A stretch of 21,972 nt of DNA from JADLBR01 sp020847615 (GTDB lineage: Bacteria > Verrucomicrobiota > Verrucomicrobiia > JADLBR01). The notes under the pieces were generated by a model. The model was not told the origin of the DNA. It worked only from the letters and a program-made list of their open reading frames with translations, and did no database searches. Positions 14,738 through 21,972 of the stretch are shown piece by piece. A program made the position numbers and the translations under genes. The stretch spans positions 1-21,972 of the forward strand of contig JAPKHT010000149.1 in assembly GCA_026646655.1 (NCBI GenBank), written 5' to 3'. The number at the start of each line of letters is the position of its first letter. Within the stretch, counting starts at the first letter, position 1.

Positions 14738-15919
14738 ATGGCCAAGAGACCCCTCAATGTCGGCTTGATCGGCGGCGGCGGCGGCGCGTTCATCGTCAAC
14801 CCCCACCAGAAGGCGATCCACTTCGATGGTACCCGCCGCGTTGTCGCGGGCGCCCTCCACCCCGATCCCAAGATCGCCCTCGCAGAGGCCGAGAACTGGG
14901 CCTACCCGATCAAGGGTTACACCTCCTACGACGACATGATCAAGGCCCAGGCGGGCCTGCCCGAGGGCGAGCGCCTGGACTACGCGCTCATCGTCACCCC
15001 GAATCACGTGCACTTTGACCCCGCCATGAAATGCGTGGCGGCCGGCATCCCGGTCCTCTGCGAGAAACCGCTCACCGTCACCCTCGAGGAGGCCGACAGG
15101 CTCGTGAAGACCGTCAAAGAGAAGAAGGTTCCCTTCGGCGTCGCCCACACCTACCTCGGCCACTGGACCAGCCGTTTCTCGCGCTACATCGTGCGCAGCG
15201 GGCTGCTCGGCGATATCCGCTGGGTCGACAGCTACTACCTCCAGGGCTGGCTGGCGTCCCGGACCGAGGACAGCGGTTCCATGCAGGCCGAGTGGCGCGT
15301 CGATCCCAAGCGCGCCGGGGGAAGCTGCTGCGGTGGCGACATCGGCACGCACGCGCTCATGCAGCTCCGGTACGTCACGGGCCTCGATGTGAAGAGGGTC
15401 TCCGCGCACATGGAGGTCTTCGTCGCCGGCCGCACGCTGGACGACCACTTCACGGTCTATTGCGAGCTGAGCAACGGCGGCAAAGCCCTCGTCCGCGCCT
15501 CCCAGATCTCCATCGGCCACAAGAATGACCTCGGCATCGAGATTGCCGGCACGAAGGGCACCCTCCAGTGGCGCCAGGAAGAACCCGAGGCGATCACGAT
15601 CCTGTTGCCCAATCAGCCCGACCGGGTCTATTGGCGCGGCGCGGTCCAGGGCGGCGATGGCTTCCTGCCGAAGGACCTGCCCAAGGACCTCATGGCCGAG
15701 CCCACGATCCCGCCCGGCCATCCCGAGGCCTTCCACGACGCATTCGCCCGGCTCCACCGCTGCTTCGAGGAGGACGTGCGCAAGTACAACGCCAAACAGC
15801 CGTTTGATTGCGACGGCGCGAAGTACGCGAACGTCCAGGACGGTCGCACCGGCATCGCATTCATCGACGCTTGCCTCAAGAGCAGCCACAGCGAAGGCGC
15901 CTGGACACCGATGCCCTAA
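14738..15919 (+). CDS. Gfo/Idh/MocA-family oxidoreductase
   Basis: A 393-residue NAD(P)-dependent sugar or inositol dehydrogenase-type protein. The Rossmann loop is GLIGGGGGAFI at 9-19, followed by IVTPNHVH at 85-92, the family's CEKPLT at 108-113 with the active-site Lys110, and GGDIGTHALMQL at 199-210 with Asp201 and His205 in the usual catalytic positions. AGGAG at 14725-14729 lies 8 nt before the ATG and fixes the start, although the frame is open much further upstream. No signal peptide is seen; NPHQKAIHFDGTRRVVAGAL is typical of the cytoplasmic subfamily from Verrucomicrobiota and Planctomycetota. The substrate cannot be read from sequence. The exported glycan-active proteins just downstream suggest it oxidises a sugar they release, which is inference. 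Confidence 0.92.
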   Translation: MAKRPLNVGLIGGGGGAFIVNPHQKAIHFDGTRRVVAGALHPDPKIALAEAENWAYPIKGYTSYDDMIKAQAGLPEGERLDYALIVTPNHVHFDPAMKCVAAGIPVLCEKPLTVTLEEADRLVKTVKEKKVPFGVAHTYLGHWTSRFSRYIVRSGLLGDIRWVDSYYLQGWLASRTEDSGSMQAEWRVDPKRAGGSCCGGDIGTHALMQLRYVTGLDVKRVSAHMEVFVAGRTLDDHFTVYCELSNGGKALVRASQISIGHKNDLGIEIAGTKGTLQWRQEEPEAITILLPNQPDRVYWRGAVQGGDGFLPKDLPKDLMAEPTIPPGHPEAFHDAFARLHRCFEEDVRKYNAKQPFDCDGAKYANVQDGRTGIAFIDACLKSSHSEGAWTPMP

Positions 15920-15963
15920 AGCAGGGGACTCGGTGCGGCCGGTGTGCCCGAACGCGCAAGCGT

Positions 15964-18189
15964 TTGGCCCGACGGCCGGGCGCTCCCGCGCCCGGCGTCG
16001 GTGTCATCTTGGCGTTCGGGCTCTGCCTCGCCCTCGCGCGCGCCTCGGAGAAACCGGTGCGGACGGAGTCCGAGGTTCGCGACCGCGCGCGCCAAGTGCT
16101 CGGCGCGTATGGCGATCCGATGCTGGCGGCCATCGGGTTCCTCGATGTCACCAGGGCCCCCTATGGCGCAGACGCCACCGGAAACGCGGATGCCACGGCC
16201 GCGATCCAGCGCGCCATGGACGACGCCCGCGACGCGCAATTGACCTGTTATCTCCCTCCGGGGACCTACCTCGTCTCCGACACGGTCGCGGGCGTCGAGG
16301 GTATCGTCCTGTGGGACCGGTGGCCCTACGAGGGTTCCGCCGATCCCTGGGTCGCCGAGCGCTCCTTCTACTACCCGTGCATCGTCGCGGGCCCAGCCCG
16401 GGGCGAGCGCGCGCGGCTGCGGCTCAAGGACAACTGCCCCGGCTTCAATGACCCCGAAAATCCCCGGCCGGTCATCTCTCTCTGGGCGCGGGATTCCGCC
16501 GCGAAACCCGATGTCGCGCGGCACAACATCAACTTCAACCAGCAGATCCGCCACATCGATTTCGATCTCGGGACCGGAAACGCTGGCGCGGTCGCGATCC
16601 GGCATCGCGGTGCCGAGGGATCCACGATCGAGGACGTGGCCATCCGCGCGGAAGGCGCGTTCGCGGGGATCCACGATGCCCCCGGGTCGGGCGGGGCCAT
16701 GCACGGCGTCTCGGTGACCGGCGGTCGATACGGGCTGTATATCGCCGGAGCGCAACCGTCGCCCCTGGTCAGCGATGTCACCCTCCGCGATCAGACAGAG
16801 GCATCCATCCTCTATGCCGAACGCGGTCCGCTGACCGTCGTCGGCGCCGACATCGATGGCGCGGGGATCGTCGGCAGAAAGCCCGCCGCACCCTGGGACG
16901 GCGCGATCTCGATCATCGATTCCATCATCCGCCTGCGGCGAGGCGACACCGCCATCCGGTCGGATCGCTCACTCGTCCTCGAGAACGTCTATGCCTGCGA
17001 CGCCCCCGTGATCGCAAAGGCCGATGACTTTCCGGCTCTCGCGGGAGATTCGCCCGGTTGGACACACGTGCGACGCTACGCCGCCGGGGGCCGCGTGAGG
17101 TACCCCAGCCCCCTCGGGGGCATCGAGCGGCGCGAGGAGGTGTGGAGAGACGGCGAGGCCCTCGGATCGCGAACCGAGGCCGAACCCACGCCAGATCCTC
17201 CGCCCGACCAGGTGCTCGCCCAGCACCGCCGGCCGCGCGAAGATTCTTGGAGGGATCCCGGTGTGACCAATGCGCGGATCGAACCCTTTGGTGCCAGGGG
17301 CGACGGAATCGCCGACGACACCGCGGCCATCCAGGCCGCCATCGACGCCGGCAAGCCCGTCTTTCTGCCAAAGGGCACCTACCGGATCTCCTCGCCGCTC
17401 GTGCTTGGCGCTGGGACGCGCCTGTTCGGATGCTCGATGCTGGGAACGGTCATCACACCCATCGATGGCGCGCCCGCCTTCTCGGACCCGAGCGAACCCC
17501 GGCCGCTGATCGATACCGCCAACGATGCCCATGCCTCGACACGGCTGGAGATGCTGACCCTCGAGCTCCCCGTGCGCAATCCCTGCGCCTACGCCCTCCG
17601 CTGGCGGGCCGGCCACAACTCGGTGGTCCGGAACGTCTATCCCATCCGCACGGCCTGGCATCCCGACGCGCCATCCTATGGCATCCCAATGGTCCGCATC
17701 GAGGGCAGCGGCGGAGGGCGCTGGTACACGCAGACGCTCCTCCACTGGTGGGCCCAGATCCCCCCCTATCGCCACCTGCTGGTCCAGGGCACCCGCCAGC
17801 CGCTCCGGTTCTACCACCTCCAGCCCCAGCACGCCCGCGGCCTCGCGCAGGTCGAGATTCGCGACTGCAAGAACGTCGATGTCTTCTCGATGAAGACCGA
17901 GGGCGATGTGCCGGCGCTCTGGTTGCAGGATTGCCGCAACGTGCGCGTCTTCGGCGTCGGCGGCATCATCGCGCCGTTTCCCGGCCAACCCATCATCTGC
18001 CTTGAGCGCTGCAACGACATCCTGCTGGCCAACGTCCAGCCCCAGATCGCCACCGTGGGCCGATGGAGCGCGCTCGGGATCCAGTTCGACCCGAAACGTT
18101 GGTTCATCCTGCGCGACGACGAGCGACAGCTCGGCGCGTTCGAATCGTTCGCCCTCTGGCTGCGGGGCAACCCAACCGAAGACCGATGA
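15964..18189 (+). CDS. Exported tandem beta-helix protein (two Pectate_lyase_3 domains, GH55-like)
   Basis: About 741 residues with two right-handed beta-helix units. The first begins near residue 62 with APYGADATGNADATAAIQRAMDDA-type sequence and LPPGTYLVSDT; the second begins near residue 440 with FGARGDGIADDTAAIQAAID and FLPKGTYRIS. Two such units in about 740 residues is the layout of GH55 beta-1,3-glucanases, but I cannot place a catalytic Glu with confidence, so a lyase or epimerase remains possible. The N-terminus has a signal-like stretch (VGVILAFGLCLALARA). No ATG fits in this frame except 15808, inside the previous gene; I chose the TTG at 15964, just before the signal peptide, although no Shine-Dalgarno supports it. 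The stop overlaps the next start by 4 nt (ATGA). Confidence 0.75.
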   Translation: MARRPGAPAPGVGVILAFGLCLALARASEKPVRTESEVRDRARQVLGAYGDPMLAAIGFLDVTRAPYGADATGNADATAAIQRAMDDARDAQLTCYLPPGTYLVSDTVAGVEGIVLWDRWPYEGSADPWVAERSFYYPCIVAGPARGERARLRLKDNCPGFNDPENPRPVISLWARDSAAKPDVARHNINFNQQIRHIDFDLGTGNAGAVAIRHRGAEGSTIEDVAIRAEGAFAGIHDAPGSGGAMHGVSVTGGRYGLYIAGAQPSPLVSDVTLRDQTEASILYAERGPLTVVGADIDGAGIVGRKPAAPWDGAISIIDSIIRLRRGDTAIRSDRSLVLENVYACDAPVIAKADDFPALAGDSPGWTHVRRYAAGGRVRYPSPLGGIERREEVWRDGEALGSRTEAEPTPDPPPDQVLAQHRRPREDSWRDPGVTNARIEPFGARGDGIADDTAAIQAAIDAGKPVFLPKGTYRISSPLVLGAGTRLFGCSMLGTVITPIDGAPAFSDPSEPRPLIDTANDAHASTRLEMLTLELPVRNPCAYALRWRAGHNSVVRNVYPIRTAWHPDAPSYGIPMVRIEGSGGGRWYTQTLLHWWAQIPPYRHLLVQGTRQPLRFYHLQPQHARGLAQVEIRDCKNVDVFSMKTEGDVPALWLQDCRNVRVFGVGGIIAPFPGQPIICLERCNDILLANVQPQIATVGRWSALGIQFDPKRWFILRDDERQLGAFESFALWLRGNPTEDR

Positions 18190-20840
18190 TGCAAACTCAC
18201 CGGCCCACCGCAATCCGCTGCCTCTGCGCGCTGCTCTGCCTCGGGACTGCGGGCGGCGAAACACTGCGCCTGCCCGCGATCCGCGACAATTCCATCGTGC
18301 TGCATCCCCAGGAGATGTCCCTGAACGCGGGCGGCTCGCCCCGCATCCGCATCAAGGGCAACCAGCACATCGTCGCGATGGGTTTCGATCTGTCGCCCCT
18401 CAAGGGTCGCACTGTCCGGTCCGCCACGCTCATCGGCACCAGGGGCGATGCCGAGATATCCGCCGTCACGATCTCGACGATCCAGGCGGGGTGGGACGAG
18501 ATGCGATCCAGCGCGGTGACATCTGGCATCGGCGAAGAACGAGGATGGGGCATCGCCGGCGCATTGTTCCCATCGGTCTGCGGCGGCAATGGGCATTCCC
18601 TGCTCTGCCACACCCGTTCCGAGCTGCGCGACGGCGCCTACCACTGGAAACTCGACCCGGATCTCGTGCACGCCATGGCCATCGGGGCGTCATCCGGAAT
18701 CGCAATCCACGAGCACGATGCCGACTACGGACGGAATCCGACCATCCATGCCCGAGAGTCCCGCGAGACAGGGCCCGTCCTCCTCGTCGAGACCGGCCCA
18801 CCCGATGCGCCGCCCCTCCCCCCATCCTCGCTGCGGGTGACGGACCGCGGGGATCCCGACACGCTCCGCGTGCACCTCACCGCCCCAGCGCAGGGCTTCG
18901 CCTACGAAGTCCGCGTCAACGGTTCCCCGCTCCCCCGGTGGAATACGCCCTTTGTCCGCCCAGGCCGCGATCAGGTCATCCCGATCCGCGACGTGCCGCT
19001 CGCACCGGGCGCACAGGCGCGCATCGAGGTCGTCACCCTGGCCCGCGGCGGCCAGCGCTCCCGCCCCGTCTCCATCGACGCCGCCGTGCCCAACCCGCCC
19101 CGACCGCAATGCCCCACGATCCCCCCCCGGTCCGCGGGCCGCCAGGCCATCGGCCCGCACCTCATCCTCCCATGCGAGGACCGTTTGGACGTGAGGGGTA
19201 AACCCATCGGCGAGATGCCTCAGGAGTGGATCGCGTGCAACGAGACCATCGGCCCGGATGGCTCGGTGATGCTCTCGGCCGCCCGTGGCGAGGTCGCCGC
19301 CTTCCAGATCCTCCTCCGTGGCGACGGCGAGGCCACCGTCCGCTGCGAGATCCCCGGCGCCCGCGTCGACTTGCACCGCGCCGTGTATGTCGACTCGGAC
19401 ATCGGCCCCATTCCCGACCCGCTCGTACCCGCGGATTCCATCCCATTGTCGCCGGATCACGCCGTGCCGCTCGTTTGCGACGTGTACGTGCCATTCGACA
19501 CGACCGCCAGAACCCTCGGAGGCACCCTCTCGATTTCGCCGGACCGCAAGGTCCCCATCTCGGTGCGTGTCCGGGATTTCTCCCTGCCGAGAAAGGCGTC
19601 ATTCCTCTGCGAGATGAATTCGTACGGCATGCCCGACCGCGCCGAGGAATTCTACGCCCTCCAGCGGATCGCCTACGACCACCGCGTCCACTGCAACATC
19701 CTCCACTACTCCCACAGCTCCGCCGCGCCAGGTTCGCGCAAGTGCAACCTCGACATGCGCCTGCCCAACGGCCGCCGCATGGACGACCGGCGCTACAACG
19801 ACATCGCCCCCGGAGCAAAAACCGCCCACTGGGATGATTTCGTGGCGGCCTTCGACCCGTTCCTCACGGGCGAATGCTTCCGCGATGGCCACCGCGGGCC
19901 CATTCCCGCGCCGGGCTTCTATCTCACGTTCCACGAGAGCTGGCCGCTCCATGTCCGCGCCCACTTCAACGGAGACCCCGACGCCTACGAGGCCTTCAAG
20001 GACGCGCCCCTCTACGCGCAGACCTTCCAGGATATCCTGCGCGATTTCCTCCGCATCGCGGACGCGCGCGGCTGGCGCGAGACGGGCTTCCAGATCTACC
20101 TCAACAACAAGGGCGCCCTCGACGATCCAAAAAAGAGCCCCTGGATCCTCGACGAGCCCTCATCGTTCTGGGACTACCGCGCGCTCGCCTATTACGCCGA
20201 CCTCGTGCGCTCGGCGAAAACCGGCGGCCCACCGATCCAGGCCTCCTATCGCATCGACATCTCGCGCCCGGAGTTCGACCGAGGCCAGCTGTTGGGCAAG
20301 GCCGACCTCTGGGTCGTGAGCGGCAAGGCCTTTGCCGACTACCACCGCCTCGTCATGGATCGCGCCGAGGCCACCGGCGAGCGCATCTGGGTCTATGGTG
20401 CGGCGGCGCCCGCCACGCGGAGCAGCCGCGCCATCATGGCCTGGGCCCTGTCCGCCTACCGCGACGGCGCCAGCGGCCTCGTCCCCTGGCAGACAGTCAA
20501 CCGCGATGGTTCGGCGATGCGACAATCCGATCCCCTCGGGATATTCATCTTCGACCGCGCGCCCGATGGCTCAATCGCCATCCGACCCACCCTGAGGCTG
20601 AAGGCCTTCCGCCGCGCCCAGCAGGATATCGAGTACCTCGAACTCGCCCGGAGAACGATGCGCTGGACCGATGGCCAGCTCAGGGCCTTCATCGACCACT
20701 ACTTACCCCTCGCGGGTTCCGTCGAGAAGAAGACCGACGATGACGCCGGCACCGCCCGCTTTGATAATCTGTCCCCGGAAAATTTCCGTGCGCTCCGCGA
20801 GGCCGCCGCCAGCCTCATCGAAAACACCATTAACCCGTAG
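18186..20840 (+). CDS. Exported GH123-like (DUF4091) glycoside hydrolase with N-terminal accessory domains
   Basis: An 884-residue protein. A signal peptide (HRPTAIRCLCALLCLGTAGG) is followed by a CBM96/DNRLRE-like beta domain at about 30-200 (MGFDLSPLKGRTVRSATLIG). A fibronectin-III-like domain comes next, at about 215-320 (LPPSSLRVTDRGDPDTLRVH), then a beta-rich region and a DUF4091/GH123-type catalytic half (about 480-880). LDEP at 655-658 supplies the Asp656-Glu657 pair expected for the GH123 substrate-assisted mechanism, and GLVPWQTVNRDG and RRAQQDIEYLELARR match the C-terminal half of the family. Characterised GH123 enzymes are beta-N-acetylgalactosaminidases; the substrate here is unknown. 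The ATG at 18186 overlaps the preceding stop by 4 nt; the ATG at 18189 is an alternative. This points to translational coupling and to joint action on one glycan outside the cytoplasm. Confidence 0.78.
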   Translation: MMQTHRPTAIRCLCALLCLGTAGGETLRLPAIRDNSIVLHPQEMSLNAGGSPRIRIKGNQHIVAMGFDLSPLKGRTVRSATLIGTRGDAEISAVTISTIQAGWDEMRSSAVTSGIGEERGWGIAGALFPSVCGGNGHSLLCHTRSELRDGAYHWKLDPDLVHAMAIGASSGIAIHEHDADYGRNPTIHARESRETGPVLLVETGPPDAPPLPPSSLRVTDRGDPDTLRVHLTAPAQGFAYEVRVNGSPLPRWNTPFVRPGRDQVIPIRDVPLAPGAQARIEVVTLARGGQRSRPVSIDAAVPNPPRPQCPTIPPRSAGRQAIGPHLILPCEDRLDVRGKPIGEMPQEWIACNETIGPDGSVMLSAARGEVAAFQILLRGDGEATVRCEIPGARVDLHRAVYVDSDIGPIPDPLVPADSIPLSPDHAVPLVCDVYVPFDTTARTLGGTLSISPDRKVPISVRVRDFSLPRKASFLCEMNSYGMPDRAEEFYALQRIAYDHRVHCNILHYSHSSAAPGSRKCNLDMRLPNGRRMDDRRYNDIAPGAKTAHWDDFVAAFDPFLTGECFRDGHRGPIPAPGFYLTFHESWPLHVRAHFNGDPDAYEAFKDAPLYAQTFQDILRDFLRIADARGWRETGFQIYLNNKGALDDPKKSPWILDEPSSFWDYRALAYYADLVRSAKTGGPPIQASYRIDISRPEFDRGQLLGKADLWVVSGKAFADYHRLVMDRAEATGERIWVYGAAAPATRSSRAIMAWALSAYRDGASGLVPWQTVNRDGSAMRQSDPLGIFIFDRAPDGSIAIRPTLRLKAFRRAQQDIEYLELARRTMRWTDGQLRAFIDHYLPLAGSVEKKTDDDAGTARFDNLSPENFRALREAAASLIENTINP

Positions 20841-20848
20841 CCCGCGAC

Positions 20849-21643
20849 ATGATGCCCGCGCACGAGACTCACGCCCACCTCTTCCAGTCCGAGTTCCCTT
20901 TCGTCACGCCCACAGACACCGAGGTCGAGCGCCTCGCGCTCCCGGATGGCCGCTCGGTCCCCATCCTCATCCAGGACAGCGCACGAGCCCTCCGCTACCG
21001 CATCACGATCGCCCCCGGGGGCGAGGTCCGCGTCATCATACCGCGCCGCGGCTCCCGCCGGCGCGCCCTCGCATTTGCCCGAGAGCAGGCCCGCTGGATC
21101 GCCCGGCAAGTCCACCGCATGTCCAGGCGAACCCCCAGGCCCCCGCAGAAGCTCGGGCCCGACGACAAGGTTCTCTTCCGGGGCGAGTGGACCCCCATCC
21201 TCTTCGGGATGGATGCCGGCGCACCCACACTCCGAGTCGGCGATGCCGCCATCAGCCTCGGTGATGTCGGCTCCGACTTCACTCCCGCCGTCCGCCAGCT
21301 CCTCATGCGGGTGGCCGAGCGCGAACTCCCACCGCGCCTGAAGGAACTCGCTTCTCTGCACGGTTGCGCCATCGGCCAGATCGCCGTCCGCGACCTCAAG
21401 GCCAGCTGGGGCCGCTGCCAGCACACGCGCCGCGGATCCCCCGCCGGCGCCCGCATCTCGCTGAACTGGCGCCTCGTCCAGGCCCCCGCCGCCGTCCGCG
21501 ACTACGTCATGCTCCACGAACTGATGCATACCCGCGAGATGAACCACTCCCCCCGCTTCTGGGCCCACGTCGCCCAAGCCCACCCCGGCTACCGCGACGC
21601 CGAACGATGGCTCAAGGAATCCCGCCACAGGGTGCTCGCCTAG
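20849..21643 (+). CDS. YgjP/SprT-like M48-type zinc metallopeptidase (DUF45)
   Basis: A 264-residue protein of the YgjP family. The zinc site HELMH at 223-227 is followed by NHSPRFWAH at 232-240, giving the HExxH...NHSxxFW pattern, and DLKASWGRC at 182-190 is the family's conserved SWGRC. The N-terminal half has the beta-rich region with LRYRITIAPGGEVRVIIPR at 48-66. No signal peptide is seen, so it is probably cytoplasmic. Family members are annotated as metal-dependent hydrolases with poorly known substrates. It starts 8 nt after the GH123-like stop and is probably in the same transcript, though a functional link to glycan use is not evident. A second ATG lies one codon downstream. Confidence 0.9.
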   Translation: MMPAHETHAHLFQSEFPFVTPTDTEVERLALPDGRSVPILIQDSARALRYRITIAPGGEVRVIIPRRGSRRRALAFAREQARWIARQVHRMSRRTPRPPQKLGPDDKVLFRGEWTPILFGMDAGAPTLRVGDAAISLGDVGSDFTPAVRQLLMRVAERELPPRLKELASLHGCAIGQIAVRDLKASWGRCQHTRRGSPAGARISLNWRLVQAPAAVRDYVMLHELMHTREMNHSPRFWAHVAQAHPGYRDAERWLKESRHRVLA

Positions 21644-21646
21644 GAT

Positions 21647-21668
21647 TCTGTCGACTTTGTCCGACAGA
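21647..21668. terminator. Hairpin directly after the YgjP-type gene; possible terminator or repeat
   Basis: TCTGTCG (21647-21653) pairs perfectly with CGACAGA (21662-21668) around an 8-nt loop, three bases after a TAG stop. There is no T-tract on either side. On the minus strand it reads CTGTCGGAC, the same core as the hairpin after the porin gene, so it may belong to a repeat family rather than be an intrinsic terminator. Confidence 0.45.
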
Positions 21669-21694
21669 TTCTCGAGACACGGCCGCGGATCTTT

Positions 21695-21817
21695 TGGAGT
21701 GCAGCGCTGGAGCGCTGCTTTGGATTGCCCCGCACGGCCCCGGCGTGCGCTCGTCACCAGATTTTTTCACAGGGCCCACCGCGCCTATCCAAAGCGGCGC
21801 TCCAGCGCCGCAGTCCA
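21695..21817. repeat. REPIN-like element: two palindromes in inverted orientation with compensatory changes
   Basis: The 31-nt arms 21695-21725 and 21787-21817 are inverted copies matching at 28 of 31 positions, separated by 61 nt. Each arm holds its own perfect hairpin: GCAGCGCTGGAGCGCTGC (21701-21718) and GCGGCGCTCCAGCGCCGC (21794-21811). Two of the three differences are the two sides of one base pair, A-T in one arm and G-C in the other, so pairing is kept. The spacer has a third small hairpin, GCACG with CGTGC. Two inverted REP units about 120 nt long fit the REPIN/BIME architecture. Confidence 0.75.
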
Positions 21818-21887
21818 CGTGGCCCCTCCTATTATACTGAGCGTCATAAATAATTGCGCATCCTCGGCGGTTGTGGCAGGTTTTCCC

Positions 21888-21972
21888 ATGAAACCGCTGC
21901 GCATCGCCGACGCCGAAACGATGGTCCTTGGCCTTCAGGACGAGATCCGCCGCTCGGAGGAATCGCGGTACG
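21888..21972 (+). CDS. Partial gene, N-terminus only; resembles HTH/IS630-type transposase-related proteins
   Basis: Only 28 codons are in the window. The translation starts MKPLRIADAETMVLGLQDEI and continues RRSEESRY to the right edge. The EIRRSEESRY stretch reminds me of the opening of winged-HTH proteins related to IS630 transposases, but this is recall of a motif, not an alignment. A -10-like TATACT lies at 21833-21838 in an AT-rich stretch upstream; I see no matching -35 and no strong Shine-Dalgarno. The neighbouring REPIN-like element is consistent with a mobile-element context. It could equally be an ordinary regulator. Confidence 0.5.
   Translation, partial: MKPLRIADAETMVLGLQDEIRRSEESRY

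Noticed and set aside
21644..21887. CRISPR array from the repeated GCGCT-rich units
   Set aside because: There are only two copies, inverted rather than direct, with no regular spacers.

Overview
The window is GC-rich and densely coded, and comes from a Gram-negative bacterium: it encodes an outer-membrane porin ending in Phe, the LPS heptose enzyme HldD and several exported proteins. The mix (Porin_5-type porin, DUF3108 protein, Gfo/Idh/MocA oxidoreductase, GH55-like and GH123-like proteins, YgjP-type metalloprotein, REPIN-like intergenic repeats) suggests Verrucomicrobiota or a PVC relative. That placement is inference; no rRNA or taxonomic marker is present.

Layout. (1) 1-4799, minus: the first ~1,600 codons of a large type I polyketide synthase, KS-AT-DH-cMT, running off the left edge. 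Its KS, AT and DH active sites are intact. A probable 1-nt frame disruption lies in a C5 run at 122-126. (2) 5067-7286, plus: an exported SAM methyltransferase, then (across a minus-strand tRNA-Arg(TCG)) folB and a MoeB/ThiF-like adenylyltransferase. (3) 7319-8903, plus: a porin preceded by four Pho-box-like heptamers spaced 11, 22 and 22 bp. (4) 8901-9072: a convergent intergenic region full of nested inverted repeats; the porin stop codon lies inside the first. (5) 9097-14539, minus: a probable operon of DUF3108 protein, HldD, an S41-like protein lacking its catalytic Ser and Lys, and a 730-residue fusion of LMW protein phosphatase, RpiB and GlyA. (6) 14540-14737: a divergent control region with a 17-bp palindrome beside a candidate promoter. 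(7) 14738-21643, plus: Gfo/Idh/MocA oxidoreductase, a tandem beta-helix GH55-like protein, a GH123-like protein overlapping it by 4 nt, and a YgjP-type metalloprotein. (8) 21644-21972: a hairpin, a REPIN-like double hairpin with compensatory base changes, and the first 28 codons of a gene resembling HTH/transposase proteins.

The most notable points are the phosphatase-RpiB-GlyA fusion, which follows the gene order ywlE-rpiB-(ywlG)-glyA known from Bacillus; the phased Pho-box-like array; the REPIN-like element; and the HR-PKS-like domain order of the polyketide synthase. The cluster at 14738-21643 looks like carbohydrate catabolism: two exported glycan-active proteins with a sugar oxidoreductase. 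No CRISPR array, rRNA or complete insertion sequence was seen.
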